DNA of 17,593 nucleotides from DASZMJ01 sp035551935 (lineage in GTDB: Bacteria; Planctomycetota; Planctomycetia; Isosphaerales; Isosphaeraceae), in assembly GCA_035551935.1 (NCBI GenBank), contig DASZMJ010000524.1, positions 1-17,593 of the forward strand. Direction: 5' to 3'. Below are positions 7,297-14,773 of the stretch, piece after piece. A program made the position numbers and the translations under genes. The stretch's first letter is position 1. Each line of letters begins with the position of its first letter. The notes under the pieces were generated by a model. That model made no database searches. It was given only the letters and a program-made list of their open reading frames with translations, and was not told the origin of the DNA.

Positions 7297-7869
7297 TCAC
7301 GTGAGGCCGGCCGTGGCCATGCGGGAGCGGGCGAACTCGAACTTGTCCTCGTACGCGGCGCGGAACTTGGCGGCGTTGAGCTTCTGGATCTGGGCGGCGG
7401 TCGTCTTGAGGAACTCGAACAGGCTCGCGACCTCCTGGGCCCGGCCGTGCTGGGCCATCAGGCCGCAGTAGAGGCAGTAGACTTCGAAGTCCTCGCGGGC
7501 CTTCTTCTTCGCGTCCTCGGCGACCGGCAGCGCCTCGTCATAGCGTTCGAGGCGGACCAGCGCCCAGCCGAGCGCGTTGAGCGTGCCGGCCGATCGGCTC
7601 CCCAGCTCGACGGCGCGCCGCAGCTCGACGGCGGCGTCCTCGGCGCGGCCGTCGAGCAGATAGACCTGCCCCAGGGCGGCGCGGGCGGCGGCGTCGTCTC
7701 CCTTCTGGAGCAGGGCCTTGAGGTCGGCCTCGGCCCCCTTCACGTCGCCGCGTTTGGCCTTCTTCAGGGCGCGTTGCGAGGGGCTGATCAGCTCGAAGGC
7801 CTTGAACGCCAGGAAGACGACGGCGCCGACGGCGATCGCGAGGACGAAGAAGACTTGCCTGGTGGTCAT
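7297..7869 (-). CDS. Membrane-anchored TPR protein
   Basis: 190 residues. One N-terminal hydrophobic helix (about residues 5-24, VFFVLAIAVGAVVFLAF) is followed by a helical tetratricopeptide region from about residue 35 to 140. Units such as GDVKGAEADLKALLQKGDDAAARAAL, GRAEDAAVELRRAVELG and ERYDEALPVAEDA show the TPR small/large residue pattern. It is probably a scaffold anchored in the membrane; the partner is unknown. The ATG at 7869 is chosen because GGGAGGAACC precedes it directly. The open frame extends 26 codons further, but without a ribosome site and with Arg-rich composition. It stands alone, with a candidate promoter at 8020-8048. Confidence 0.82.
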   Translation of the reverse strand: MTTRQVFFVLAIAVGAVVFLAFKAFELISPSQRALKKAKRGDVKGAEADLKALLQKGDDAAARAALGQVYLLDGRAEDAAVELRRAVELGSRSAGTLNALGWALVRLERYDEALPVAEDAKKKAREDFEVYCLYCGLMAQHGRAQEVASLFEFLKTTAAQIQKLNAAKFRAAYEDKFEFARSRMATAGLT

Positions 7870-8019
7870 GGTTCCTCCCGATTCGGCCTCGACCCGGCCG
7901 CGGTCGGTTCGAGCGACTCCCGACGCGGTCCGGGCGGCTGGCCGCAATTGAGGTGGATCAAGTTATCCCGACTCGGGCCCCTCGGCGGTCGGCCCTTCGG
8001 CCCTCCGCCTCCGCCCGAA

Positions 8020-8048
8020 AACCTAGCCGCTGCGCCGCCGACGTGCAA
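8020..8048 (-). promoter_or_regulatory. Candidate promoter for the small TPR gene
   Basis: On the minus strand TTGCAC (8043-8048) and TAGGTT (8020-8025) are 17 bp apart. It would give a leader of about 145 nt before the ATG at 7869, which is long, so support is modest. Confidence 0.35.
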
Positions 8049-8157
8049 GCCTCCGGTGCGCCCCGGTCGGGAGGATGCGAAGTTGTCGGCGCGAACATGC
8101 ATCGCTTTTTCCCCCCGACGCCCCGGCGACCCGCCCGCGGCCGGGGCCCGGGGTCGC

Positions 8158-8186
8158 TTCCGGCATGGGCCCGGACCTGTTAGAAT
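8158..8186 (+). promoter_or_regulatory. Candidate promoter for the aminotransferase gene
   Basis: An extended -10, TGTTAGAAT (8178-8186), has a weak -35 TTCCGG (8158-8163) 17 bp upstream of TAGAAT. The leader to the ATG at 8277 would be about 85 nt. Confidence 0.45.
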
Positions 8187-8276
8187 CCGGTCGTGCCGGC
8201 GAGGAGGGCCCTCGGGGCGATCGGGATGGGGTCCCCGATCCCCGGGGCGTGGCCGGGTGCGGGCGGGACATCGCGC

Positions 8277-9146
8277 ATGAGCACGAATCTGAAGGTCTAT
8301 ATCAACGGCAAGCTCTACGACAAGGCCGACGCCAAGGTCAGCGTCTACGACCACGGCCTGCTCTACGGCGACGGCGTCTTCGAGGGCATCCGCTCGTACG
8401 CCGGCCGCGTCTTCCGGCTCGACGACCACGTCGACCGCCTCTATGCCTCGGCCCGCGCCATCCACCTCGTCATCCCGATGGCCAAGGAGCAGATGGCCAG
8501 GGCCGTCGTCGACACGCTGGCCGTGAACAAGCTCACGGATGGTTATATCCGCCTGCTCGTCACCCGGGGCGCCGGCAGCCTCGGCCTCGACCCGAGGAAG
8601 ACGACCGACCCGCAGATCATCATCATCACCGACTCGATCAGCCTGTACCCGCAAGAGTTCTACGAGCACGGCCTGAAGATCGTCACCGCCGGCACGATGC
8701 GGAACCACCCCGCGGCGCTCAACCCGCGGGTCAAGAGCCTGAACTACCTCAACAGCATCCTCGCCAAGATCGAGGCGACCAACGCCGGCTGCTTCGAGGC
8801 GCTGATGCTCAACCACAAGGGCGAGATCGCCGAATGCACGGGCGATAATATCTTCGTCGCCCGGGACGGCGTCCTGCACACCCCCTCGGTCGACGCCGGC
8901 ATCCTCGAGGGGATCACCCGCGCCGCCGTCATCGAGCTGGCCGAGATGGCCGGCGTCAAGGTCGTCGAGCGGGCGATGGACCGTTACGACGTCTACACCG
9001 CCGACGAGTGCTTCCTGACCGGCACCGCCGCCGAGGTCATCCCCGTCGTCGAGTGCGACGGCCGACCCGTCGGCCTCGGCAAGCCGGGGCCGATCACGAG
9101 GGACCTGCGCAAGAGGTTCCATGCGCTGGTGAGGGGAGAAGAGTGA
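8277..9146 (+). CDS. ilvE: Branched-chain amino acid aminotransferase (class IV)
   Basis: 289 residues, fold-type IV PLP aminotransferase. Visible features: VYDHGLLYGDGVFEGIRSY near the N terminus, the phosphate-contact Arg in HVDRLYAS (about 54), the PLP lysine Lys153 in RVKSLNYLNS, then GEIAECTGDNIF and LTGTAAEVIPV. These fit IlvE, which interconverts leucine, isoleucine and valine with their 2-oxo acids in the cytoplasm. D-amino acid or aminodeoxychorismate-type relatives share the fold, but the FEGIRSY and TGTAAEV blocks favour IlvE. The start at 8277 is where homology begins and has GGGCGGGA upstream. An open frame extends to 8193 with a low-complexity Gly/Pro/Arg stretch that looks non-coding. 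Four bases after the stop, inverted repeat 3 begins. Confidence 0.87.
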   Translation: MSTNLKVYINGKLYDKADAKVSVYDHGLLYGDGVFEGIRSYAGRVFRLDDHVDRLYASARAIHLVIPMAKEQMARAVVDTLAVNKLTDGYIRLLVTRGAGSLGLDPRKTTDPQIIIITDSISLYPQEFYEHGLKIVTAGTMRNHPAALNPRVKSLNYLNSILAKIEATNAGCFEALMLNHKGEIAECTGDNIFVARDGVLHTPSVDAGILEGITRAAVIELAEMAGVKVVERAMDRYDVYTADECFLTGTAAEVIPVVECDGRPVGLGKPGPITRDLRKRFHALVRGEE

Positions 9147-9150
9147 TCCA

Positions 9151-9231
9151 CCACAAAGGCACAAAGGGTACAAAGAAAGAAAAGAGAATTCAAAAGATTT
9201 TTTATTCTTTGTGATCTTCGTGCCTTCGTGG
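9151..9231. repeat. Inverted repeat 3 (27-bp imperfect arms)
   Basis: Left arm 9151-9177 (CCACAAAGGCACAAAG...) pairs with right arm 9205-9231 with five mismatches in 27. The AT-rich centre contains GAGAATTCAAAAG, shared in part with repeats 1, 4 and 5. It fills almost the whole gap between the aminotransferase stop and the NUDIX start. Confidence 0.85.
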
Positions 9232-9241
9232 GGTAGTCCCC

Positions 9242-9757
9242 ATGCCCACTCGCCGGGTCATCTATCAAGGCCGCAAGATCGACCTCGCCCTCCAGGCCGT
9301 GACGCTGGCCGACGGGACGACGGCCGAGCGGGAGGTGGTGCTGCATCGAGGAGCGGTGGCGCTCCTGGCGTTCGTGGACGAGGGCCGGATCTGCCTGGTC
9401 AAGAACGGGCGGTACGCGGTCGGCGAGACCTTGCTGGAAGTGCCCGCCGGGACGATCGACCCGGGCGAGTCGCCGGACGACACCGCGGCCCGCGAGCTGC
9501 GCGAGGAGACGGGCTACGACGCCGGGTCGTTCCGTCGCGTCGCCGAGTGGTACGTCTCGCCCGGCGTCATGGACGAGCGGATGTATCTGTATGTCTGCGA
9601 AGACCTCCGCCCGGGGCCGGCCGACCACCAGCCCGACGAAACGCTGGAGACGGTGGTCGTCCCCTGGGACGAGGCCGTGCGGATGGCCGCCGACGGCCGG
9701 ATGGCGGACGCCAAGACGATGCTGGCCATCCTCCTCTGGCGGGCGCGTTCCTCGTAG
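9242..9757 (+). CDS. NUDIX hydrolase, ADP-ribose pyrophosphatase-like
   Basis: 171 residues. A full Nudix box spans residues 70-92: Gly70, five residues, Glu76, seven residues, then Arg84-Glu85-Leu-Arg-Glu88-Glu89-Thr-Gly91-Tyr. The upstream VRNGRYAVGE-like block (VKNGRYAVGETLLEVPAG) is typical of the ADP-ribose/nucleotide-sugar pyrophosphatases, and YVSPGVMDERMYLYV is the usual downstream loop. Predicted to cleave ADP-ribose or a related nucleoside diphosphate derivative in the cytoplasm; the exact substrate is inferred. The start follows closely on repeat 3. Its last two Ser codons and stop lie inside the arm of a perfect palindrome (9750-9825). Confidence 0.88.
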   Translation: MPTRRVIYQGRKIDLALQAVTLADGTTAEREVVLHRGAVALLAFVDEGRICLVKNGRYAVGETLLEVPAGTIDPGESPDDTAARELREETGYDAGSFRRVAEWYVSPGVMDERMYLYVCEDLRPGPADHQPDETLETVVVPWDEAVRMAADGRMADAKTMLAILLWRARSS

Positions 9758-9825
9758 GGCCCGCTCTTGCGGACCTCTTCATTCATTATGAAATGAAGAG
9801 GTCCGCAAGAGCGGGCCCTACGAGG
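9750..9825. repeat. Perfect 34-bp palindrome between convergent genes
   Basis: Arms 9750-9783 and 9792-9825 match perfectly over 34 bp around an 8-nt loop (cattatga). It contains TAGGGCCCGC and GCGGACC blocks and is unrelated in sequence to the GAGGACRCRGAGG-type repeats. It overlaps the end of the NUDIX gene and stops 2 bp before the TPR gene's TGA. It could act as a bidirectional terminator, although no U-tract follows either arm. Confidence 0.93.
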
Positions 9826-9827
9826 GC

Positions 9828-10874
9828 TCAGCGGCCGGGCGAGGCGAGGGCGGCGGTGTAGGGGCTGGAGGGGAAGTCCTGCTTGAGGCGGGCGAGGGCC
9901 TCCTCGGCGCGGTCGTCCTGCTTGAGGCGGCGGAAGAGGCGGACGACCTCGGACAGGGCGCGGGCGTGCTGCTCCTTGTCCCTGGGGTAGAGGATGTCGG
10001 TGCGGAGGTAGGCGAGCAGCGCCTCCTTGGGCTTGTTGGCGGCCTTCAGGCAGTCGCCGAGGGTGTTGTTGGCGAGCGCCTGCGCCTCGGCGTCCTCGGC
10101 GCCGGCGGCCCGGATGACGGCCTTGGCGAGCGTCTCGGCCTCGTCGAACTGGCCGAGGCCGGCGAGGCTCTCGGCCTTGGCCAGCTGCGCCTCGCGGCGC
10201 CGGGCCGAGCCGTCCGGGGCGCCGGCGATGATCGAATCGAGGGCGGCGACGGCCTCCTTGTGCTTGCCGCGGGCGGCGAGGATGCGGGCCTTGAGCACGT
10301 CGGCCCGGTCCTTCATCCGCGCGATCCGGCCGAGGTCGGCGGCGGCCTTGTCCGCCCGGTCGAACTCCTCGCGACGCAAGGCCAGCTTCGCCACGAGCTC
10401 GAGCGCGGGGCCGGTCTGGCGGACGTTGGGATTGGCCTTGAGGAAGCCGTCGAGCGCGCTCAACGCCTCGGGGGCGCGCCTGGGGTCGGCCTGGGCGAGC
10501 GTCGCGAGGACCCGGGCGCGGCCGAACTGGGCGTCGCGGGCGATCAATGGGCTCTTGCCGGCCTCGCCGACGGCCTTCTGGTAGCTCTCGGCGGCCTGCG
10601 CGAGCGTGTTGTTCGCCTCGCGGACGCGGGCGATCGTGTAGCTCTGCGGCATGCCGGTGTACTCGATGTCCTCGATCTGGTCCACCGGGACCGCGACCTC
10701 CTTGCCGTTGATCGCGACGCGGACCTCCGCGGCCGTCTCCGACTGGATCGTCCCCTTGAGCTTGCCGCCGATCGCGTTCGGGACCGTCGACTTGGGGACC
10801 AGGAGGATGTCATCGCCTCTGGCGATCGCGGCCGCGAGCACGACCGCCAGCGCCACGGGGAGTCGTCGGGACAT
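9828..10874 (-). CDS. Secreted TPR protein (348 aa)
   Basis: 348 residues. Residues 1-20 are a signal peptide (MSRRLPVALAVVLAAAIARG), so export is predicted. About 25-75 looks like a small beta-rich module (GGKLKGTIQSETAAEVRVAI, KEVAVPVDQIEDIEYTG). From about residue 90 to the end the protein is helical, with TPR-like repeats (AQAAESYQKAVGEA, APEALSALDGFLKANP, GKHKEAVAALDSII, GQFDEAETLAKAVI, NKPKEALLAYLRTDILYP, DDRAEEALARLKQDFP). It is second in an operon, 42 bp behind the 905-aa TPR gene. Upstream GGAGG is 11 nt from the ATG. Probably a periplasmic scaffold; the partner is unknown. Confidence 0.85.
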   Translation of the reverse strand: MSRRLPVALAVVLAAAIARGDDILLVPKSTVPNAIGGKLKGTIQSETAAEVRVAINGKEVAVPVDQIEDIEYTGMPQSYTIARVREANNTLAQAAESYQKAVGEAGKSPLIARDAQFGRARVLATLAQADPRRAPEALSALDGFLKANPNVRQTGPALELVAKLALRREEFDRADKAAADLGRIARMKDRADVLKARILAARGKHKEAVAALDSIIAGAPDGSARRREAQLAKAESLAGLGQFDEAETLAKAVIRAAGAEDAEAQALANNTLGDCLKAANKPKEALLAYLRTDILYPRDKEQHARALSEVVRLFRRLKQDDRAEEALARLKQDFPSSPYTAALASPGR

Positions 10875-10916
10875 ATGCGTCGTTGCCTCCGAAGGATGGT
10901 CCGGCGTCTCGATGCC

Positions 10917-13634
10917 TCAGCGGGCGCGGGCGGCGGCGGGGCCGCCGTCGAGCTTCTTGAGCAGGTCCTCGTATTTCTTCTTGATCTCGGGCGTGCCGAC
11001 GGTCGGCGACAGGGCCATGACGCTGTGCAGGACCTTCCTGGCCTCGGTGGGCTGGCCCATGCGGTCGAGCCCATAAGCGACGTGGTACCAGGCGTCGAAG
11101 TACTCGGGGCGCTTGTGGCGGGCGCGGCCGAGGAGCGTCGCCAGCCGCTTCCAGTGGGCGATGTCGCGCTCCCAGCCCGAGCGGGTGAACTCGGCGCGGT
11201 CCTCGAGGACGAGGCCCAGCTCGATCAGGGCGCGGGGGTCGGTCTTCAGGAGCGGCCCGAGGGTCTTCTCGGCCTTGTCGAAGGCGCGCTGCTCGCGCTG
11301 GGCGGTGGCGAGCTTGACCTTGGCGCGGGCGAGCTTGTCGGCGCCGGGGCCCTTCTGGAACTCGGGCTTGGTCGCATAGGTGGTGATGAGTCGATTCAAG
11401 AGCGCCTCGGCCTTCTCGGGGGCGCCGACGGAGAGCATCGCCTCGCCGGCCCAGAGCAGCGAGTCGAAGCTCTGGCCGGCCTGGCTGGCGGCGAGGGCCT
11501 CGAGGAAGGCGAGGTAGTCCTTCTGCGTCTTCTCCAGCGCGAAGCGGTCGCCCTTGGCGCGGAGCTCGGCCATGTGGTCTTCCAGGGCGCGGCCGAGGCC
11601 GTAATAGAGCTGGGTCATCCCCTGGCCCGAGCCGCCGGCGGCCTGGAGGGCCTTCATGTCGCCGACGGCGCGGTCGATCTGGCCGGCGGCGACGTGGGCC
11701 TTGAGCATGCTCTCCAGGAGCTTCGGCGCCGGCTTGGCGCCGGCCCCCTGGGCGAGGGGGTCGAGCACGGCGAGGGCGTCCTTGGGCTTGCCCTGGGCCA
11801 TGAGGACCGCGGCGAGGTTGCAGGCGTCCTCGACGAGCGCCGGGTCGGTCGGCGGGGCCTTGAGCTCCTGCCGAGCCTTGAGGGCGGCCTGGAGGTGGGC
11901 GAGGGCCTTGTCGGCCTCGGCCTTGGCCTCGGGCTTGTCGCGGAGCGCCAGGCTCGCCGACCACCGCGCCAGGCCGGCGCGGCTCTCGCCGTCGAGGTGC
12001 CGCGGCGAGGTCGCGCGGATGGCCTCGAGAGCCTTGGCGGCGTCCTCGAAGCGGCCGCGCATCAGCTCGACGTTGCCGATGACGAACCGGGCGTTGTCGG
12101 CCACCTCGGCGTCGGGCCAGGTCGCGGCGGCGTAGGAGGCCAGCGCGACGATCCGGTCGAGGTCGCTGGCCCAGTCGACCTGGCGATAGGCGTTGTAGGC
12201 CTCGATCAAGGCGTTGATGCCCGTCTCGGCGGCGCGCTGGGCCAGGTCCGACTTCGGGTAGCGGCGGGCGATGTGCTCGGCGAGGACGTCGGCCTCGTAA
12301 TAGTCCTTGGCGCCGAGCGCGGCCGAGGCCCACTGGAAGCGGGCCTTGTTCGCCTTCTCGGCGTCGCGGGCCGGGTCGGCGCGGCGGACGGCCTGGCGGT
12401 AGAGGGCGACGGCGCGGGGCCAGTCCTGGGCCGCGGCGGCGTCGTCGCCCTCGGCCATCGCCTGCTCATAGTTCAGGTTGTTGATCGCCGTGAGGTTGGT
12501 GGCGGCGCGGGGCTTGTACTTCTGGAGCAAGGCGAGCGCCTCGCGGCGGTGTCGCGACGGCACGCGGGCGACCTCGGTGAGCAGGTCGGTGGCCTTCTTG
12601 ACCGCGGCGTTGCGCTCGGCGGGGTCCTCGGCCTTGGGGAGCTGCGCCAGCAGGTTCTTGACCAGCTCCATGCGGACGCCCAGGCCGAGGTCGGTCCGGG
12701 CCTCGTTCGGGTTGGCCGCGATCCAGCGGCCGGCCTCGTCGGCGGCCAGGGCGAATTCCTGGCGCTTGCCGTAGACGATGATCCGGAAGTAATCGACCTG
12801 CCGCTGGATCGGCCGGAGCTGCGCGGCGTTGTGCTGCATCAGCTCGTTGTAGACGCCCATCGCGGCGCCGAGCTCGCCCTTTTCCTCCAGGCACTTGCCC
12901 TGATACATCCGGGCGAAGAGGCCGCCTTGCCAGGTCCGATAGCGGTCGAAGAGGTCCTTGAAGGCGGCGGCGGCCTTGTCGAGCAGGGCGTTGCGGTCGG
13001 GGGACTTCTCGGGGAACGTCAAGGACTCCTCGTAGTCGACCAGGGCCCGGCCGATCTCGGCGGTCATGAGGGCCGAATGCGCCCGCGACTGCTGCTCGCG
13101 GCGGGGGTCGGCCTCGTCGAAGTTGCGCCCTTTGAGGGGCTCGTACGCCTTCTTGAGGCGGTCGACGGCCTGGTCGAAATACGTGCGGGCCTTGCCGAAC
13201 TCGGCGCGGGCATCGGCGGCCTTGTCCTCGATCGCCGCGAGCTGGCCGCGCTCGACGAACAGGTGGGCGAGCTGCTCGAGCGCCTCGGCGGACCTGGGGT
13301 GATTGGCGTGGTCGCGGACGAACGCCTCGAGCTTGGCGCGGGCGCGACCGAGCTCGGCCGCCCGCCGCTCGGGGTCGGTGGCCCGCGCCGCGTCCTCCGA
13401 CAGCACGCGGCCTTCCTCGAAGTCGAGGATTTGCTTCAGGTCGGCCGGCGTGTCGGGGGCCTTCCGCAATTCCTCGATGTAATCGAGCGCCAGGTCGTGA
13501 TAGCCCCGCTCGCGGAGGCCGGCCAGGAACTTCTCGGCCGTCGCCAGGGGCCGCGACGGCCCGTCCTCGGCCCCTCGCGCGGCGGCCCACGGGGCCAGCC
13601 CGACCAGGGCCATCGCCAGCACTCGTCGCGTCAT
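10917..13634 (-). CDS. Large secreted TPR protein (905 aa)
   Basis: 905 residues. The signal peptide (MTRRVLAMALVGLAPWAAARGAED) ends near residue 20. The remainder is alpha-helical with many degenerate TPR units from end to end, for example RGYHDLALDYIEEL, ARTYFDQAVDRLKKAYEPL, GELGAAMGVYNELMQ, QDWPRAVALYRQAVRRA, GRFEDAAKALEAIRATSP, GAPEKAEALLNRLITTY and RAFDKAEKTLGPLLKTDP. No catalytic motif was seen. A role as an exported protein-interaction scaffold is inferred. The frame can begin at GTG 13637, but GGGGAGGG lies 7 nt before the ATG at 13634, which is preferred. It leads an operon with the 348-aa TPR gene; the promoter is at 13697-13726. Confidence 0.87.
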   Translation of the reverse strand: MTRRVLAMALVGLAPWAAARGAEDGPSRPLATAEKFLAGLRERGYHDLALDYIEELRKAPDTPADLKQILDFEEGRVLSEDAARATDPERRAAELGRARAKLEAFVRDHANHPRSAEALEQLAHLFVERGQLAAIEDKAADARAEFGKARTYFDQAVDRLKKAYEPLKGRNFDEADPRREQQSRAHSALMTAEIGRALVDYEESLTFPEKSPDRNALLDKAAAAFKDLFDRYRTWQGGLFARMYQGKCLEEKGELGAAMGVYNELMQHNAAQLRPIQRQVDYFRIIVYGKRQEFALAADEAGRWIAANPNEARTDLGLGVRMELVKNLLAQLPKAEDPAERNAAVKKATDLLTEVARVPSRHRREALALLQKYKPRAATNLTAINNLNYEQAMAEGDDAAAAQDWPRAVALYRQAVRRADPARDAEKANKARFQWASAALGAKDYYEADVLAEHIARRYPKSDLAQRAAETGINALIEAYNAYRQVDWASDLDRIVALASYAAATWPDAEVADNARFVIGNVELMRGRFEDAAKALEAIRATSPRHLDGESRAGLARWSASLALRDKPEAKAEADKALAHLQAALKARQELKAPPTDPALVEDACNLAAVLMAQGKPKDALAVLDPLAQGAGAKPAPKLLESMLKAHVAAGQIDRAVGDMKALQAAGGSGQGMTQLYYGLGRALEDHMAELRAKGDRFALEKTQKDYLAFLEALAASQAGQSFDSLLWAGEAMLSVGAPEKAEALLNRLITTYATKPEFQKGPGADKLARAKVKLATAQREQRAFDKAEKTLGPLLKTDPRALIELGLVLEDRAEFTRSGWERDIAHWKRLATLLGRARHKRPEYFDAWYHVAYGLDRMGQPTEARKVLHSVMALSPTVGTPEIKKKYEDLLKKLDGGPAAARAR

Positions 13635-13696
13635 CACGGGACCCTCCCCGGCCCGGTCGCCTCCGAAATGAGGGCCCCCAGGCGGCCACTTTTCCT

Positions 13697-13726
13697 ACTC
13701 TACGACCCCCCGAAACGGGGCGTCAA
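13697..13726 (-). promoter_or_regulatory. Promoter of the TPR operon with palindromic spacer
   Basis: On the minus strand TTGACG (13721-13726) and TAGAGT (13697-13702) are separated by 18 bp. The spacer ends with a perfect palindrome, CCCCG-AAA-CGGGG (13708-13720), directly beside the -35, which could be an operator. The leader to ATG 13634 is about 55 nt. Confidence 0.5.
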
Positions 13727-13747
13727 GTTGCACCCGGGGCGGTGCCG

Positions 13748-13777
13748 TTGGCGGCCGGGGGGCCGTCGGCGTATGCT
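13748..13777 (+). promoter_or_regulatory. Promoter for the DUF1570-type gene
   Basis: TTGGCG (13748-13753) and TATGCT (13772-13777) are separated by 18 bp. It is divergent from the TPR operon promoter, with the two -35 boxes about 21 bp apart. The leader to ATG 13825 is about 40 nt. Confidence 0.5.
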
Positions 13778-13824
13778 GGGAGGGGTGTCGGTCCGGTCGC
13801 GAGAGGGGACACGGGGGATCGGCG

Positions 13825-14751
13825 ATGGGCGACGCGACGCGGCTTTCCCGGCGCGGCTGGCTGATCGGGGCGATCGCGGCGGCCTGCGGGCCGGCGCGGA
13901 GGGCCGGCGCCGACGACAAGAGGGAGGTCGAGGCGCGGGCGAAGGAGGCCGGCCTCGGGCCGTTCCGGTCGAGCGAGACGGAGCTGTACCGCGGCCTCGG
14001 CAACGCCGACGACGCCTTCCGCGAGCAGGCCCTCAAGCTCTGCGAAGGGCTGGCGCGCGACTTCCTCGGCCACTTCAAGGCCAAGGGGTTCGCCGTCGAG
14101 AAGCCGAAGAAACGGATGACGGTCGTCGCATTGGCCAACGAGAAGGACTTCACCCGCTTCTTCGAGGAAGACCCCGGGCCGGCCACCGGCGGGCTCTATG
14201 ATATCGACAAGAACTGGCTCGTCGTCTTCGACTTCCGCAACTCCGACGCCGCCGCCAACGCGCGGCAGGCGAACACGATCGCGTTGATGCACGAGGCGAC
14301 CCACCAGCTCACCTTCAACGCCGACCTGCTCGACCGCCAGGGGGACATCCCGCTCTGCGTCACCGAAGGGCTGGCGATGTACGGCGAGGTCCGCACCGCC
14401 GACGGCCGCACCAAGATCGGCGCCCGCAACGACGCCTGGCTCCCCGTGCTCGCCCCGGCGCTCCAGCCTGAGGGCGGCTGGATCCCCCTGGAGCGGCTGC
14501 TCGTCGAGGACAAGCTGCTGAACGACCCCGACACCCAGCACCTCGCCCGCGCGCAGGGCTGGCTCCTCGTCTATCATCTCTTGAAGACATCCAAGCTCCT
14601 CCCCGGCTTCCGTGCCTACCTCGCCGCGATCCGCCCGCGCCGCGACTCCGACCGTCGCCTCGACGACGCCCGCGCCCACCTCGGCCCCCTCGGACCTCTC
14701 GACCGCGACCTCCGCCGCCTCGCCTCGACCTTGACCCGTCGTCGCTCCTGA
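13825..14751 (+). CDS. DUF1570-type HExxH putative metalloprotease
   Basis: 308 residues. The N terminus has a twin-arginine-like signal (SRRGWLIGAIAAAC, residues 8-21), so export, perhaps by Tat, is predicted. The centre carries HEATHQ with His156, Glu157 and His160, the zinc-binding HExxH. TEGLAMYGE follows with Glu181 as the likely third ligand, a gluzincin arrangement seen in the planctomycete-rich DUF1570 family. WLLVYHLL near residue 250 is also family-like. A protease role is inferred from the metal site; no substrate is known. GGGGGAT lies upstream of the ATG. It is the first gene of a plus-strand pair with the nitroreductase, 22 bp apart. Confidence 0.8.
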   Translation: MGDATRLSRRGWLIGAIAAACGPARRAGADDKREVEARAKEAGLGPFRSSETELYRGLGNADDAFREQALKLCEGLARDFLGHFKAKGFAVEKPKKRMTVVALANEKDFTRFFEEDPGPATGGLYDIDKNWLVVFDFRNSDAAANARQANTIALMHEATHQLTFNADLLDRQGDIPLCVTEGLAMYGEVRTADGRTKIGARNDAWLPVLAPALQPEGGWIPLERLLVEDKLLNDPDTQHLARAQGWLLVYHLLKTSKLLPGFRAYLAAIRPRRDSDRRLDDARAHLGPLGPLDRDLRRLASTLTRRRS

Positions 14752-14773
14752 CCTCTGTCCTCTGCCCTCTGCC
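14752..14773 (+). repeat. Three 7-bp tandem units before the nitroreductase start
   Basis: The whole 22-bp gap between the DUF1570-type stop and the nitroreductase ATG is CCTCTG-T, CCTCTG-C, CCTCTG-CC. It is pure pyrimidine plus G and holds no Shine-Dalgarno. The unit resembles the right arm of the hairpin family (CCTCTGTG), but no left arm is present. Confidence 0.7.

Larger units (their letters stand above)
7870..8276. other. 407-bp divergent intergenic region
   Basis: No gene is supported here. The region separates the minus-strand TPR gene and the plus-strand aminotransferase gene and holds one candidate promoter for each. A GC-rich patch around 7981-8012 (with GGCC/GGCC and GGCGG/CCGCC complementarity) could fold but is not a clear terminator. 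Open frames here are GC-driven shadows. Confidence 0.6.

Noticed and set aside
7866..9173. A 435-codon minus-strand open frame.
   Set aside because: Antisense to the ilvE-type gene and to the divergent promoter region. No motif was seen.
9966..14201. A 1411-codon open frame on the plus strand.
   Set aside because: It lies antisense to the two TPR genes, which have signal peptides, ribosome sites and a promoter. Its translation is Gly/Leu/Val/Arg-biased low complexity without motifs. Long antisense frames are expected from GC-rich third positions. It also runs across the divergent promoter region.
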